A stretch of DNA of 48,160 nucleotides from Streptomyces sp. H27-H5 (GTDB taxonomy: Bacteria > Actinomycetota > Actinomycetes > Streptomycetales > Streptomycetaceae), in assembly GCF_026627505.1 (NCBI RefSeq), contig NZ_JAPNLK010000065.1:1-48160 (forward strand), in the 5' to 3' direction. The translations under genes and the position numbers were made by a program. Below, in pieces: positions 1 to 8,680 of the stretch (position 1 is the first letter of the stretch; each line of letters begins with the position of its first letter). The notes under the pieces are model-generated. The model ran no database searches. It was not told where the DNA came from and saw only the letters and a list, made by a program, of their open reading frames with translations.

Positions 1-77
1 CCGGCACCGACATCGGCCACCCCAACGACGCCTTCGACACCGCCGCCATCGTCCACCTCGCCGACCACGAGGCGTGA
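1..77 (+). CDS. C-terminal end of an unidentified protein (partial)
   Basis: The frame ending in TGA at 75-77 is open from the window edge and every one of its 24 sense codons ends in G or C, the strong third-position bias of a real high-GC gene. It encodes the last residues of a protein ending HLADHEA. Too little is left to name a family. It converges on the response regulator on the other strand. Confidence 0.6.
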   Translation, partial: GTDIGHPNDAFDTAAIVHLADHEA

Positions 78-123
78 CCGCACCCAACCCGCCCAACCGG
101 AAAAGGACCTGCAACGCGCTGCA

Positions 124-792
124 CTAGAGGCCGCCGGCGCGGACCAGCCCCGTCTCGTACGCCAGGACCACGACCTGTACCCGGTCGCGCAGGCCCAGCT
201 TCGTCAGGATGCGGCCCACGTGCGTCTTGACGGTGGCCTCCGAGAGGACCAGTCGCGCCGCGATCTCGCCGTTCGACAGGCCCTGCGCCACCAGCAGCAT
301 GACCTCGCGCTCGCGCTCGGTCAGCCGCTCCACGTCCTTGTTCCGCGGCTCCGCCGTCGTGGTCGGCAGCATCGGCGCGAAGCGGTCCAGCAGGCGCCGG
401 GTCGTGGACGGGGCGACGACGGCGTCGCCGCTGTGCACCGAGCGGATCGCGGCCAGCAGTTCCGCCGGCGGGACGTCCTTGAGCATGAAGCCGCTCGCGC
501 CGGCCTTCAGCCCGGAGAACGCGTACTCGTCCAGGTCGAACGTGGTCAGGATGATGACCTTGGGGTGTTCCTCGGGTTCGCAGATGCGCCGGGTCGCCTC
601 GACCCCGTCGAGCCGCGGCATCCGGACGTCCATCAGCACCACGTCCACCTTCGTGGCCCGCAGCACCTCCAGCGCCTCCAGGCCGTCCCCGGCCTCGGCG
701 ACCACGTCCATGTCCGGCTGGGCGGCCAGCACCATTCGGAAGCCGGTGCGCAGCAGCACCTGATCGTCGACCAGCATCACTCGGATGGACAT
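124..792 (-). CDS. NarL/FixJ-type two-component response regulator
   Basis: This 222-residue protein has an N-terminal receiver domain (acidic pair D9-D10, probable phosphorylated D55 in LLMDVRMP-like context, KD near residue 105) and a C-terminal LuxR-type helix-turn-helix (LTEREREVMLLVAQGLSN onward). It should bind DNA when phosphorylated. The ATG is preceded by GAGG at normal spacing and starts 17 bp after the stop of the histidine kinase gene, so the two form an operon with the kinase first. Their signal and targets cannot be read from the sequence. Family assignment is firm. Confidence 0.93.
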   Translation of the reverse strand: MSIRVMLVDDQVLLRTGFRMVLAAQPDMDVVAEAGDGLEALEVLRATKVDVVLMDVRMPRLDGVEATRRICEPEEHPKVIILTTFDLDEYAFSGLKAGASGFMLKDVPPAELLAAIRSVHSGDAVVAPSTTRRLLDRFAPMLPTTTAEPRNKDVERLTEREREVMLLVAQGLSNGEIAARLVLSEATVKTHVGRILTKLGLRDRVQVVVLAYETGLVRAGGL

Positions 793-809
793 CGGTTACC
801 TCGTCCTCG

Positions 810-2030
810 TCATCTCTTCTTGAGCGGGAGCAGTGCGCTGACCCGGAAGCCGCCGCCTGGACGCGGGCCCGCGTCCAGGGTGCCTCCGACCATACCGATG
901 CGTTCCCGCATGCCGATCAGCCCGTGTCCGGCGCCGTCGGCGCCGCCGTCCTCGTACAGTTCGTGGGCCGCGCCCCGGCCGTCGTCCTCCACGAGCAGGC
1001 CCAGCCCGTCGTCGAAGTAGACCAGCCGGACGCTGGCGCTCGCCCCGGGGCCCCCGTGCTTGCGCGTGTTGGTCAGCGCCTCCTGCACGATCCGGTACGC
1101 GGTCAGTTCGACCCCGCTCGGCAGCCGGCGGGGGGCGCCCTCGACCTCGAAGTCCACCGTGAGGCCCGCGGCCCGTACCTGCTCGACCAGGACCTCGATC
1201 TGTTCCACGTCCGGCTGCGGCACGTAGTCCTCGGACTCCTGCGGTTCGCCGGTGCGCAGCACGCCCAGCAGTCGCCGCATCTCGGCCAGTGCCTGCCGGC
1301 CGGTGCCGGAGATGGTCTGGAGGGCCTCCTTGGCCTGTTCCGGGGCCACGTCCATGACGTACGCGGCGCCGTCGGCCTGCACCACCATCACCGACACGTT
1401 GTGCGCGACGACGTCGTGCAGCTCGCGGGCGATCCGGGCGCGTTCGGTGGTGACGGCCGCCTTGGCCTGGGCCTCGCGCTCCTTCTCCAGGCGCTGGTTG
1501 CGTTCGACGAGCTGGGCGTAGTAGGCCCGGCGGGTGCGCACGGAGTCGCCGAGTACCCAGGCGAGGGCGAAGGGCACGACGGCGAAGAGCGCCCCGATGA
1601 CGTTGTCGCCGGTCTCGCCCCGGTCCACGTGGAAGCGCAGGAAGTACAGGGGGGACGCGGTCAGCCCGATGCCGAACGCCACCCGGGACAGCCGGCGCGA
1701 GACGTCCGCGGAGGCCGCGACCGTGTACAGGATGATCAGCATCCCGAAGTCGCCGAGGTGTGGATCGGTGCGGGTCAGCAACTGGTAGACGCCGGTGCCG
1801 ACGGCCAGCCAGAACATCGGCACGGTCCACTTGCGGCGCAGGGCCACCACCGCGCTCATCGCGATCACCGAGGGGACGGCGATCAGGCGGGTGGCGGTGC
1901 TGCTCAGACCGCTGTTGGCGACTTCCAGCAGAGAGACCCCGAAGAGCAGCGCAGCCCAGAAGCTGTCGACGCCCGTCGGGTGTCTGCGGAGGAAGTCGTA
2001 GAGACGCTGCACGTAACCCAGAGTAGGCAA
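810..2030 (-). CDS. Sensor histidine kinase, HisKA_3 (DesK/NarX-like) type
   Basis: The 406-residue protein has several membrane-spanning segments in residues 25-165, a coiled linker (about 170-195), a HisKA_3 dimerization/phosphoacceptor motif ELHDVVAH with H205, and a C-terminal HATPase domain ending in the G-box GHGLIGMRERIG. It is the partner of the downstream NarL-type regulator. There is little extracytoplasmic sequence, so an intramembrane signal is likely. The start given is a TTG. A GTG at 2012 lies 8 bp beyond a TACTCT hexamer and could be the true, leaderless start, which would shorten the protein by 6 residues. Confidence 0.9.
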   Translation of the reverse strand: MPTLGYVQRLYDFLRRHPTGVDSFWAALLFGVSLLEVANSGLSSTATRLIAVPSVIAMSAVVALRRKWTVPMFWLAVGTGVYQLLTRTDPHLGDFGMLIILYTVAASADVSRRLSRVAFGIGLTASPLYFLRFHVDRGETGDNVIGALFAVVPFALAWVLGDSVRTRRAYYAQLVERNQRLEKEREAQAKAAVTTERARIARELHDVVAHNVSVMVVQADGAAYVMDVAPEQAKEALQTISGTGRQALAEMRRLLGVLRTGEPQESEDYVPQPDVEQIEVLVEQVRAAGLTVDFEVEGAPRRLPSGVELTAYRIVQEALTNTRKHGGPGASASVRLVYFDDGLGLLVEDDGRGAAHELYEDGGADGAGHGLIGMRERIGMVGGTLDAGPRPGGGFRVSALLPLKKR

Positions 2031-2106
2031 AGCGGATAGGTGCTGGAGTCAACCAGAGGGGCGATCCGTTGAGGGATGAAGTACACCCGAAGGTGGAGGG
2101 TGAGCC

Positions 2107-2112
2107 TAGCCT
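2107..2112 (+). promoter_or_regulatory. Probable -10 (TAGCCT) of a leaderless gene
   Basis: TAGCCT ends 7 bp before the ATG at 2120, so transcription would begin at or next to the start codon. No good -35 is visible. This supports the ATG over an in-frame TTG at 2069. Confidence 0.45.
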
Positions 2113-2119
2113 TGGGTCG

Positions 2120-3118
2120 ATGAGCACTCAGGGCGAACGCGCGGTTCCGGTCCGTTGGCGGTCGGCGATGGAGGCCGCGCTGTACGGCCCCGACGGCTTC
2201 TACACACGTCCCGGCGGCCCGGGTCCCGCGGGGCACTTCCGCACCTCCGTGCACGCCTCGCGGCTGTACGCGGGAGCCGTCGCCCGGCTCCTCCTCGCGG
2301 TGGACGAGGCCCTCGGGCGCCCTCGGGGGCTGGACCTGGTCGACATGGGGGCCGGGCGCGGCGAACTGCTCACCGGGGTGCTGGCCGCCCTGCCCCCGGA
2401 TGCGGCCGCACGGGTGCGTCCGTACGCCGTCGAGCGCGCGGCCCGGCCCGAGGGGCTGGACCCCCGGATCCACTGGGTCCCCGTACCGCCCGAACGGACG
2501 ACGGGGCTGTTGTTCGCCAACGAGTGGCTGGACAACGTGCCGCTGGAGATCGCCGAGGACGGCCGCTACGTCACGGTCGCGCCCGACGGCACGGAGAGCC
2601 CCGGCGGGCCCCTGGAGGAGGCGGACCGGGCCTGGCTGGAGCGGTGGTGGCCCGGGGCGGGCCGGGCCGAGATCGGCCGGTCCCGCGACGAGGCCTGGGC
2701 GGCGGCCGCCGCGACCTTGGAGCGGGGCCTGGCGGTGGCGGTGGACTACGCCCACACCCGGGAGGCCCGGCCCCCGTTCGGCACGCTCACCGGCTTCCGC
2801 GCGGGCCGGGAGGTCCCCCCGGTCCCGGACGGCGGGTGCGACGTCACCGCCCACGTCGCGCTGGACGCCTGCGCGGGACCGGGCGCGACCCTGCTCACGC
2901 AGCGCCGGGCCCTGGCGCTCCTCGGGGTCTCGGGCGGCCGGCCACCGCTGGCCCTGGCCTCGACGGACCCGGTGGCGTACGTCCGCGCCCTGTCGGCGGC
3001 GGGCGAGGCGGCGGAACTCACCGCGCGCGGAGGCCTGGGCGACTTCGGCTGGCTGGTCCAGCCGGTCGGCATCGCGCCCTGGCCGGCCGGGCACGGCGAA
3101 GGGGCCGGGACGCCCTGA
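2120..3118 (+). CDS. SAM-dependent methyltransferase, MidA/NDUFAF7-like
   Basis: The 332-residue protein carries the family's opening (YGPDGFYTR, then HFRTS), a glycine-rich SAM-binding loop (DMGAGRGEL, about residues 76-84) and the NEWLDNVPLE motif corresponding to the N-E-x-x-D segment of MidA proteins. Relatives methylate protein arginine in complex I assembly in mitochondria; the bacterial substrate is unknown. The gene is divergent from the two-component operon. The ATG at 2120 was chosen because of the -10 box 7 bp upstream; a TTG 51 bp earlier is also in frame. It converges on the M28 peptidase gene. Confidence 0.82.
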   Translation: MSTQGERAVPVRWRSAMEAALYGPDGFYTRPGGPGPAGHFRTSVHASRLYAGAVARLLLAVDEALGRPRGLDLVDMGAGRGELLTGVLAALPPDAAARVRPYAVERAARPEGLDPRIHWVPVPPERTTGLLFANEWLDNVPLEIAEDGRYVTVAPDGTESPGGPLEEADRAWLERWWPGAGRAEIGRSRDEAWAAAAATLERGLAVAVDYAHTREARPPFGTLTGFRAGREVPPVPDGGCDVTAHVALDACAGPGATLLTQRRALALLGVSGGRPPLALASTDPVAYVRALSAAGEAAELTARGGLGDFGWLVQPVGIAPWPAGHGEGAGTP

Positions 3119-3161
3119 CGGGATCCCGACCCCTCCCACCTCATCCGCTCCCGACCGCGTG

Positions 3162-4712
3162 CTACCGCTCCGTGTGGTGGTCGTGCCCGGGGCGCAGACC
3201 CCCGCCGTTGCCCGAGCCGGTGCTCGGCTTCGAGACGACCGGCTGCGACAGCGGGGCCAGGTCGTAGGCGTAGTGGCCGACCGCGTTCGCGATGACGTCG
3301 ACGTTGATGTCGAGCGCCTTCTGGTCGATGTTGTTGATGTCGTCGCCCTTGCCGTGGTAGTTCACGTCGTAGGCGACCCCGGCCTGACCGCCGAACTTCG
3401 CGGCCTGCTCGGCGGTCTTGATGCCCTCGGCGCCCGTGTCCGTACCACCGGACGGGATGCCGGCCTCGATGAACGGGCCGTAGTCCGAGCGGCCGGTGAA
3501 GTCCGAGCCCTCGTGCGGGATGCGCTGCGCGTCGAGGAAGTCGGTGATGCCCTTCTCCAACTGCGCGGAGCCCTCGGGGCCGGGGCCCGAGCCGACCTTG
3601 TCCGAGTCGTCGCCGTCGTAGACGAAGTAGGCGGCGTTCGGCGAGGCGATCATGTCGAAGTTCAGGTAGAGCTTGATCTGCTTCTTCTGCGCGTCCGTCA
3701 GACCGGCCACGTACGCCTCGGAGCCGAGCAGGCCGAACTCCTCCGCCGACCACCAGGCGAACTTGACCTTGTTCTTGATCTTCGTCTGGCTGCTCGCGAG
3801 GCGCTGTGCGACCTGGAGGATGCCGGCCGAGCCGGATCCGTTGTCGTTGATGCCGGGCCCCTCCGAGACCGAGTCCAGGTGCGCGCCCAGGAAGACGGTG
3901 TTGTTCTCGTCGCCACCCCGCGTCTCGGCGACGACGTTGTACGTCTTGCGGTTCTCGCGCAACTCGCGGATGTCCAGGGTGATCGACACCGGACCGGCGG
4001 CCGCCTCGGCGGCGAGCTTCTCGCCCTCCGCCTGGGTCACGCCGCCCGTCGGGACCTTGCCCGCGTCCGCGGCGCCCAGGGTGCCGTTCAGCGCGCCCTC
4101 GGTGTTGTTGTAGATGACCGCGCCGACCGCGCCGGCCGTCGCCGCGTTCGCCTGCTTCACCGCGAAGGTGCAGCCGCCGCGCTTCACGAGGGCGATCTTG
4201 CCGGTGAAGGTGTTGGAGGCGAAGTCGGCGGGCTCGCAGCCGTTCGTGCCGTCGGCGTCCACGGGGGCGACGGCGAGCTGCGCCGTGATGCCTTCCTCGG
4301 GGCCGCTCGCGGTGTACGTCATCAGGTTGATCGGAACGTCGCGTTCGGCGTCGCCGTTCACGGTGAGCTTTTCCGAGATGGTTTCGACATACACGAAGTC
4401 GAACTCGTTCTTCGTGACCTTGTATCCCGCCGCGCGCAGCACGGCTTCGACGTACTGGGCGGATTGCACGTGGCCCTTGGAACCGGCCACCCGGGTGCCC
4501 TTGTTGTAGTCGGCGATCGACTGGAAGACCTTCAGGTGGTTGTGGGCGCCCTTGCCCGTCGCCTCCTTGACCAGCTTCTTGGCCAACGCGTCGCCCTTGG
4601 CGGCGTCGCTCTGGGGGCCGGTGGCACCGGCGGGACCGGCGAGGAGCAGCGGGGAGACGAGAGCCACGGCGGCCAAGGCGGCAGTGGCTGCGGCTATACG
4701 GCGTGAGGGCAT
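3162..4712 (-). CDS. Secreted M28-family zinc aminopeptidase with PA domain
   Basis: The 516-residue protein opens with a Sec signal peptide (MPSRR, hydrophobic core, A-G-A cleavage region near residue 30). A PA insert (GKIALVKRGGCTF) precedes the M28 metallopeptidase domain, whose zinc ligands appear as HLDS, NDNGSG, SAEEFG with the catalytic Glu, the Asp in NFDMI, and a late His in NYHGKGDD. It should release N-terminal amino acids outside the cell, like S. griseus aminopeptidase but longer. The ATG at 4712 has AAAGGA upstream; an in-frame upstream extension lacks a ribosome site and would bury the signal peptide. The tail is Gly/His rich. Confidence 0.93.
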   Translation of the reverse strand: MPSRRIAAATAALAAVALVSPLLLAGPAGATGPQSDAAKGDALAKKLVKEATGKGAHNHLKVFQSIADYNKGTRVAGSKGHVQSAQYVEAVLRAAGYKVTKNEFDFVYVETISEKLTVNGDAERDVPINLMTYTASGPEEGITAQLAVAPVDADGTNGCEPADFASNTFTGKIALVKRGGCTFAVKQANAATAGAVGAVIYNNTEGALNGTLGAADAGKVPTGGVTQAEGEKLAAEAAAGPVSITLDIRELRENRKTYNVVAETRGGDENNTVFLGAHLDSVSEGPGINDNGSGSAGILQVAQRLASSQTKIKNKVKFAWWSAEEFGLLGSEAYVAGLTDAQKKQIKLYLNFDMIASPNAAYFVYDGDDSDKVGSGPGPEGSAQLEKGITDFLDAQRIPHEGSDFTGRSDYGPFIEAGIPSGGTDTGAEGIKTAEQAAKFGGQAGVAYDVNYHGKGDDINNIDQKALDINVDVIANAVGHYAYDLAPLSQPVVSKPSTGSGNGGGLRPGHDHHTER

Positions 4713-4803
4713 GAAGGTCCTTTCACGACAAGTGCAGGCATACGTGTGGTGTCGCACGGTGCGCGAGGGGGAGTGGTGATCGCACGTTAAACAGCAAGGG
4801 GCC

Positions 4804-4817
4804 ACTCTGGCCAGAGT
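4804..4817. promoter_or_regulatory. 14-bp perfect palindrome upstream of the M28 gene
   Basis: ACTCTGGCCAGAGT is a perfect loop-less palindrome 92 bp upstream of the M28 peptidase start. The flanking 4700-4870 stretch is unusually AT-rich for this genome, as expected of a promoter region. Having no loop, it resembles a dimeric repressor or activator site more than a terminator. The protein that binds it is unknown. Confidence 0.4.
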
Positions 4818-4898
4818 TTTCACTGATTCCGGTTTATGAATTCCGTATATCGGTGAAACTGCGCCGGTGTTAATCGGCCACTGTCCGCAGGTCCGGAC

Positions 4899-6023
4899 CT
4901 ACCGGAGGATGCCTTCCATGAAGTCGGATCCGAGGCGCGCCACCGCGGTCACGTCCAACTGGTGCTGCGCGTAACGCCCCTGACGGTGCGTGTGCAGCAG
5001 CTCGGCCTTCTTGAGCACCGACAGGTGGCGGGACACCTCGGGGGCGGATATGCCGTAGACCGTGGCCAGCTCGCTGGTGGTGTACGGCCCGCGGGCCAGG
5101 CTCCGGCACAGCATCATCCGCATCGGGTGCGCCAGGGCCTCCATGCGCCGCCGGAGCAGCTCCACCGAACCGGGCGCGGAAGCCAACTCGGGCGAGCCGA
5201 GCGGATAGTGGACCACCGGCCGCCAGCCCGGGGCATGCAGGACCAGCAGGTGCGGCCAGCCGAAGTGGGTCGGTACGAAGACCAGCCCCCGACCCACCCG
5301 GGGATCGGTGGCGGTCGCCGAACCGTTGACCATCTTGTCGGCGGTGATCGTGGTCCCGGACCGGTCCAGACTCAACGCCGACGACACCTCCCGCAGCGCG
5401 GCCGGCAACCCCTTGTGGCGCAACACCTCCGCCTTGTGGCGCGCGTCCGCGGCCTGCTGCGGGCCGATCCGCCGCCAGACCTCGCCGAAGAACGCCTCGT
5501 GGCAGTCCTCCAGCAGCCGCCGCATCCACACCCGCACGGCGGCGGTGTCGTCCAACAGGCGCAGCGAGAACTGCAACTGGCGGGGCCCGCGCGCGGCGGC
5601 CGTCTCCAACGCCTTGGCGCGCGAGGCCGCGTCGTGGAGCGGGGAGGCGACCCCGCCCTCGTTGTAGAGGGCCAGCCAGCAGTGTTCCAGGGCGGCGATC
5701 ACGAACCGCTCGTCGTCGAGCCGGTCGAGTACGTCGAGTTCCTCGGCCAGCGTCCCGGCGGGCAGGCCCGAGCCGCCGGGCACCCCGGCGAAGGGCATGA
5801 ACACGTCCGAGAACGAACTCCGCCACATGAAGTCGGCTTCCAGCAGCCGATCGGCGAGGGAGGGGTCGAGGCCGGCCCGCGTGGCGTTCGCCCACGACTG
5901 GAGCCCGGGGTGGTGCGCGGGCTGGGAGAGCGCGTGCAGGGCCATGCAGAGCTCGGCGAGCGGGGAGGGCGCGAACGCGATCCGCTCCGCGGGGAGCCCG
6001 GCGATGTCGATGGTGACGCTCAT
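4899..6023 (-). CDS. ArsR/SmtB-type winged-helix regulator with DUF5937-like N-terminus
   Basis: The 374-residue protein has a long N-terminal region (1-285) of the DUF5937 type seen in many Streptomyces regulators and a C-terminal winged helix (about 295-360: MEALAHPMRMMLCRSLA, then EVSRHLSVLKKAELL). No metal-binding cysteine pair is evident, so it is probably not a metal sensor. It is divergent from a 69-residue protein, with a strong inverted repeat between them. Relatives are often beside MFS transporters; here no transporter is adjacent. Confidence 0.85.
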   Translation of the reverse strand: MSVTIDIAGLPAERIAFAPSPLAELCMALHALSQPAHHPGLQSWANATRAGLDPSLADRLLEADFMWRSSFSDVFMPFAGVPGGSGLPAGTLAEELDVLDRLDDERFVIAALEHCWLALYNEGGVASPLHDAASRAKALETAAARGPRQLQFSLRLLDDTAAVRVWMRRLLEDCHEAFFGEVWRRIGPQQAADARHKAEVLRHKGLPAALREVSSALSLDRSGTTITADKMVNGSATATDPRVGRGLVFVPTHFGWPHLLVLHAPGWRPVVHYPLGSPELASAPGSVELLRRRMEALAHPMRMMLCRSLARGPYTTSELATVYGISAPEVSRHLSVLKKAELLHTHRQGRYAQHQLDVTAVARLGSDFMEGILR

Positions 6024-6127
6024 CGCCCCATTCTGTCGGGTGCGGGTCGGCCGGGCGTGCGCCGGGGGGCGTCGGACCGGCGCACGGGAAGCCGTCCTTC
6101 AGGCCGCTCACCGGGCGGAATCCGGTT

Positions 6128-6150
6128 CGATTGACGAGGAGCGTCAATCG
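6128..6150. promoter_or_regulatory. Candidate ArsR-family operator (9-bp inverted repeat)
   Basis: Arms CGATTGACG and CGTCAATCG are perfect inverted copies separated by 5 bp. The site is 105 bp upstream of the ArsR-like gene and 38 bp upstream of the divergent small gene. TTGACG, present in both orientations, is also a good -35 hexamer. ATTGAC-type dyads are typical of ArsR-family sites, so autoregulation and control of the small gene are likely. Confidence 0.6.
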
Positions 6151-6187
6151 ACGGGACGGGTGCGGCCGAGGGGGTGAGGGTGGAGCC

Positions 6188-6397
6188 ATGAGCGCGATCG
6201 AGCAGTACCTCCTCGACACCTACCGGGCCTCCCAGCACGGGACGCCCATGCCGCCGCCGCCCGGCCGTGACGACGTGGCCGTCATCCGCGAGGCCCGCGA
6301 CCGGGCCCGCTTCCACGCGGTCCTCGCCGGCCGCCCCGCCCACCACCGGCTGACCCGGGCCGTCCGCCGGCTCTTCTCCCGACCCCGCTCCTGCTGA
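6188..6397 (+). CDS. Small protein of unknown function (69 aa)
   Basis: The ATG at 6188 follows a G-rich ribosome site (GAGGGTGGAG) and opens a 69-residue frame with strong G/C third positions. The protein starts MSAIEQYLLDTYRASQ, has a proline run (MPPPPGR), a helical middle rich in Arg/Ala, and a basic tail. It has no membrane segment or cysteine cluster. It is divergent from the ArsR-like regulator and its promoter should contain the inverted repeat at 6128-6150, so it is the likeliest regulated neighbour. An in-frame start further upstream would run through the dyad and is less likely. Confidence 0.65.
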   Translation: MSAIEQYLLDTYRASQHGTPMPPPPGRDDVAVIREARDRARFHAVLAGRPAHHRLTRAVRRLFSRPRSC

Positions 6398-6513
6398 CCG
6401 GGCCGGGCGGCCGAGGGCTCGGCAGCCGGGCAGGCCGGGAGCCCGCCGGGCCGGTGAAGCGGCCCCCTCCAGCCCCCTGGGACCGCCCGCCCGGCCGCCT
6501 GCCGTCCCGCCCG

Positions 6514-7638
6514 CTACAAGCGGGCCACGAAGTCCGCCACCGCCGCCCGGACATCGGCCCCGGTCCACTCCAGCCCCGGCTCCGTGACCTCCAGCTCCGC
6601 CATCGACAGCCCCGGCGGCCCCTCCGCCGACCAGCGGCGGAACAGCACCGTCCCCGTCTCCTCCGCCTGCCGCAGGCCCGCCTCCGTCAGCCGGTCCGCG
6701 TCGTACGGCAGCCACACCTGGAACTGGTGCGTGTGCGGCTCCTCCGGATGGACCCGGAACCAGGGCACCCCGGCCGCCGCGAAGCCCTCCCGCAGGGCCC
6801 CGGCGACGATCCGCGCCCGCTCCACGTACGACGGCAGCCGCGGCAGCTCCCGCTCCAGCCCCGCCAGCGCGGACAGCGCCTGCGGGAACTGCCGGAAGAT
6901 CTGGCCCCCGTACCGGTGCCGCCACACCCGCGCCTCCGCGACCAGCTCCGCGGACCCCGCCAGCGCGGCGCCGCTCAGGCCGCCGAGCGACTTGTAGAAG
7001 GACACGTACACGGAGTCCGCGAGCCCCGCGATCTCCGACAGCGGCCGCCCGAAGTGCGTCGTGGACTCCCACAGCCGCGCCCCGTCGAAGTGCACCACCG
7101 CGTCCCGCGCCCGGGCCGCGTCCACCAGCGCCGTCAACTCCTCCCACGTCGGCAGGAGGAACCCCGCGTCCCGCAGCGGCAGCTCCAGCATCAACGTGCC
7201 GAAGGGCTCCGCGACCTCCGCGACCTCCTGCGGCGTGGGCTGCCTCGGGTCCCGCGTCGGGTACACCGTCCGCAACCCCGAGACCACCGACAGCGCCCCG
7301 CCCTCCCACAGCTCCGGATGGCCCATGGGGTGCAGGGCCACCACCGGGTTCCCGGTACGTCCCGCCCAGCACCGCAGCGCGATCTGCTGCGCCATCGTCC
7401 CCGACGGGAAGAACGCCGCGTCCGCCGTCCCCAGCAGCTCGGCGACCCGCTCCTCCAGCCTGGCCACCACCCCGTCGCCGTACACGTCGGCGGGCTCGTC
7501 CGGGTCGGCGGCCGCCGCCTGCGGCAGGGCCGCGAGCAGCTCGCCCACCGTCGGCTCCAGCAGGCTCCGCGAGAGGGTCCGACCCGCTCCGCGCCACGCC
7601 GCGACCAGCCGCTTCGTACGGTCTTCATCAGCAGTCAT
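6514..7638 (-). CDS. PLP-dependent threonine aldolase-like / beta-eliminating lyase
   Basis: The 374-residue protein has the aminotransferase fold type I layout of low-specificity L-threonine aldolases: a phosphate-binding FPSGTMAQQ near residue 78, the cofactor-ring Asp in HFDGARLWES (D185), and the Schiff-base Lys in SFYKSLGG (K216). It should cleave a beta-hydroxy amino acid such as threonine to glycine and an aldehyde. The ATG at 7638 was preferred over an upstream in-frame start that would overlap the divergent promoter. It is divergent from the cofactor operon and probably monocistronic. Confidence 0.87.
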   Translation of the reverse strand: MTADEDRTKRLVAAWRGAGRTLSRSLLEPTVGELLAALPQAAAADPDEPADVYGDGVVARLEERVAELLGTADAAFFPSGTMAQQIALRCWAGRTGNPVVALHPMGHPELWEGGALSVVSGLRTVYPTRDPRQPTPQEVAEVAEPFGTLMLELPLRDAGFLLPTWEELTALVDAARARDAVVHFDGARLWESTTHFGRPLSEIAGLADSVYVSFYKSLGGLSGAALAGSAELVAEARVWRHRYGGQIFRQFPQALSALAGLERELPRLPSYVERARIVAGALREGFAAAGVPWFRVHPEEPHTHQFQVWLPYDADRLTEAGLRQAEETGTVLFRRWSAEGPPGLSMAELEVTEPGLEWTGADVRAAVADFVARL

Positions 7639-7676
7639 GCCCCGATCATCGCCGACCGGCCGACACGCCCAGGGGC

Positions 7677-7682
7677 TAGCAT
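7677..7682 (+). promoter_or_regulatory. Probable -10 of the pan/nad/coa operon
   Basis: TAGCAT fits the Streptomyces TAGRRT-like -10 and lies 53 bp before the GTG of the first operon gene, leaving room for the GGAAGG ribosome site. The -35 is weak. Confidence 0.35.
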
Positions 7683-7735
7683 GGCGGCGTATCGTCCGGT
7701 ACCCCCCGCGGACTGGAACGGAAGGCATTCCCCGC

Positions 7736-8680
7736 GTGAACGCACCCCTTCAGACGGAGCCCAGGGATCCGTCGGACCGCCCCGCACGGCTCACCGTCGG
7801 CGTCGTCGGCGCCGGCCGGGTCGGCCCCGCGCTGGCCCGCGCCCTCCAGCAGGCCGGACACCGCCCCGTCGCCGTGTCCGGAGTGTCCGAGGCGTCCCGC
7901 CGGCGAGCCGCCCGACTGCTGCCCGACGTGCCCGTCGTACCGCCCGCCGAGGTCCTGGAGCGGGCCGAGCTGGTCCTGCTCACCGTCCCCGACGACGCAC
8001 TCCCCTCCCTGGTCGAGGGCCTCGTCGAGACCGGCGCGATCCGCCCCGGCCGGCTCCTCGTCCACACCTCCGGGCGGTACGGGACCGCCGTGCTGGACCC
8101 CGCCCGCCGCGCGGGCGCCCTGCCGCTGGCCCTGCACCCCGTGATGACGTTCACCGGCACCGAGGTCGACGTGCAGCGCCTTGCCGGCTGCTCCTTCGGC
8201 GTCACCGCCCCCCAGGAGCTGCGGCTCGCCGCCGAGGCCCTGGTCATCGAGATGGGCGGCGAGCCCGAGTGGATCGCCGAGGAGAGCCGTCCGCTCTACC
8301 ACGCGGCCCTCGCCCTCGGCGCGAACCACCTGGTCACCCTGGTCGCCCAATCGATGGAACTGCTGCGCACGGCCGGCGTCGAACACCCCGACCGGATGCT
8401 CGGCCCGCTCCTCGGCGCCGCCCTCGACAACGCCCTGCGTTCCGGCGACGCGGCCCTCACCGGCCCCGTCGCCCGCGGTGACGCCGGCACCGTCGCCGCC
8501 CACGTCCTCGAACTGCGCCGGCACGCCCCCGGAGCCGTCGCCGGCTACCTGGCGATGGCCCGCACCACCGCCGACCGGGCCCTCGCGCACGGCCTGCTCA
8601 AGCCCGAACTCGCCGAGGACCTGCTGGGCGTGCTCGCCGACGGCGGCGACGGCGTCGGCCCGGAGGGCGAACGCCGATGA
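7736..8680 (+). CDS. Rossmann-fold DUF2520 protein upstream of panC
   Basis: The 314-residue protein has an NAD(P)-binding motif (VGVVGAGRVGPALA, about 21-34), a second Rossmann segment (ELVLLTVPDDALP) and the LHPVMTFTG segment typical of DUF2520 proteins, whose fold is like 6-phosphogluconate dehydrogenase and ketopantoate reductase. The GTG start is set by GGAAGG 10 bp upstream. Its stop overlaps the panC start (ATGA), so the two are translationally coupled. The same pairing is known next to panC in mycobacteria. A ketopantoate reductase role is a reasonable guess from fold and context, not shown. Confidence 0.85.
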   Translation: MNAPLQTEPRDPSDRPARLTVGVVGAGRVGPALARALQQAGHRPVAVSGVSEASRRRAARLLPDVPVVPPAEVLERAELVLLTVPDDALPSLVEGLVETGAIRPGRLLVHTSGRYGTAVLDPARRAGALPLALHPVMTFTGTEVDVQRLAGCSFGVTAPQELRLAAEALVIEMGGEPEWIAEESRPLYHAALALGANHLVTLVAQSMELLRTAGVEHPDRMLGPLLGAALDNALRSGDAALTGPVARGDAGTVAAHVLELRRHAPGAVAGYLAMARTTADRALAHGLLKPELAEDLLGVLADGGDGVGPEGERR

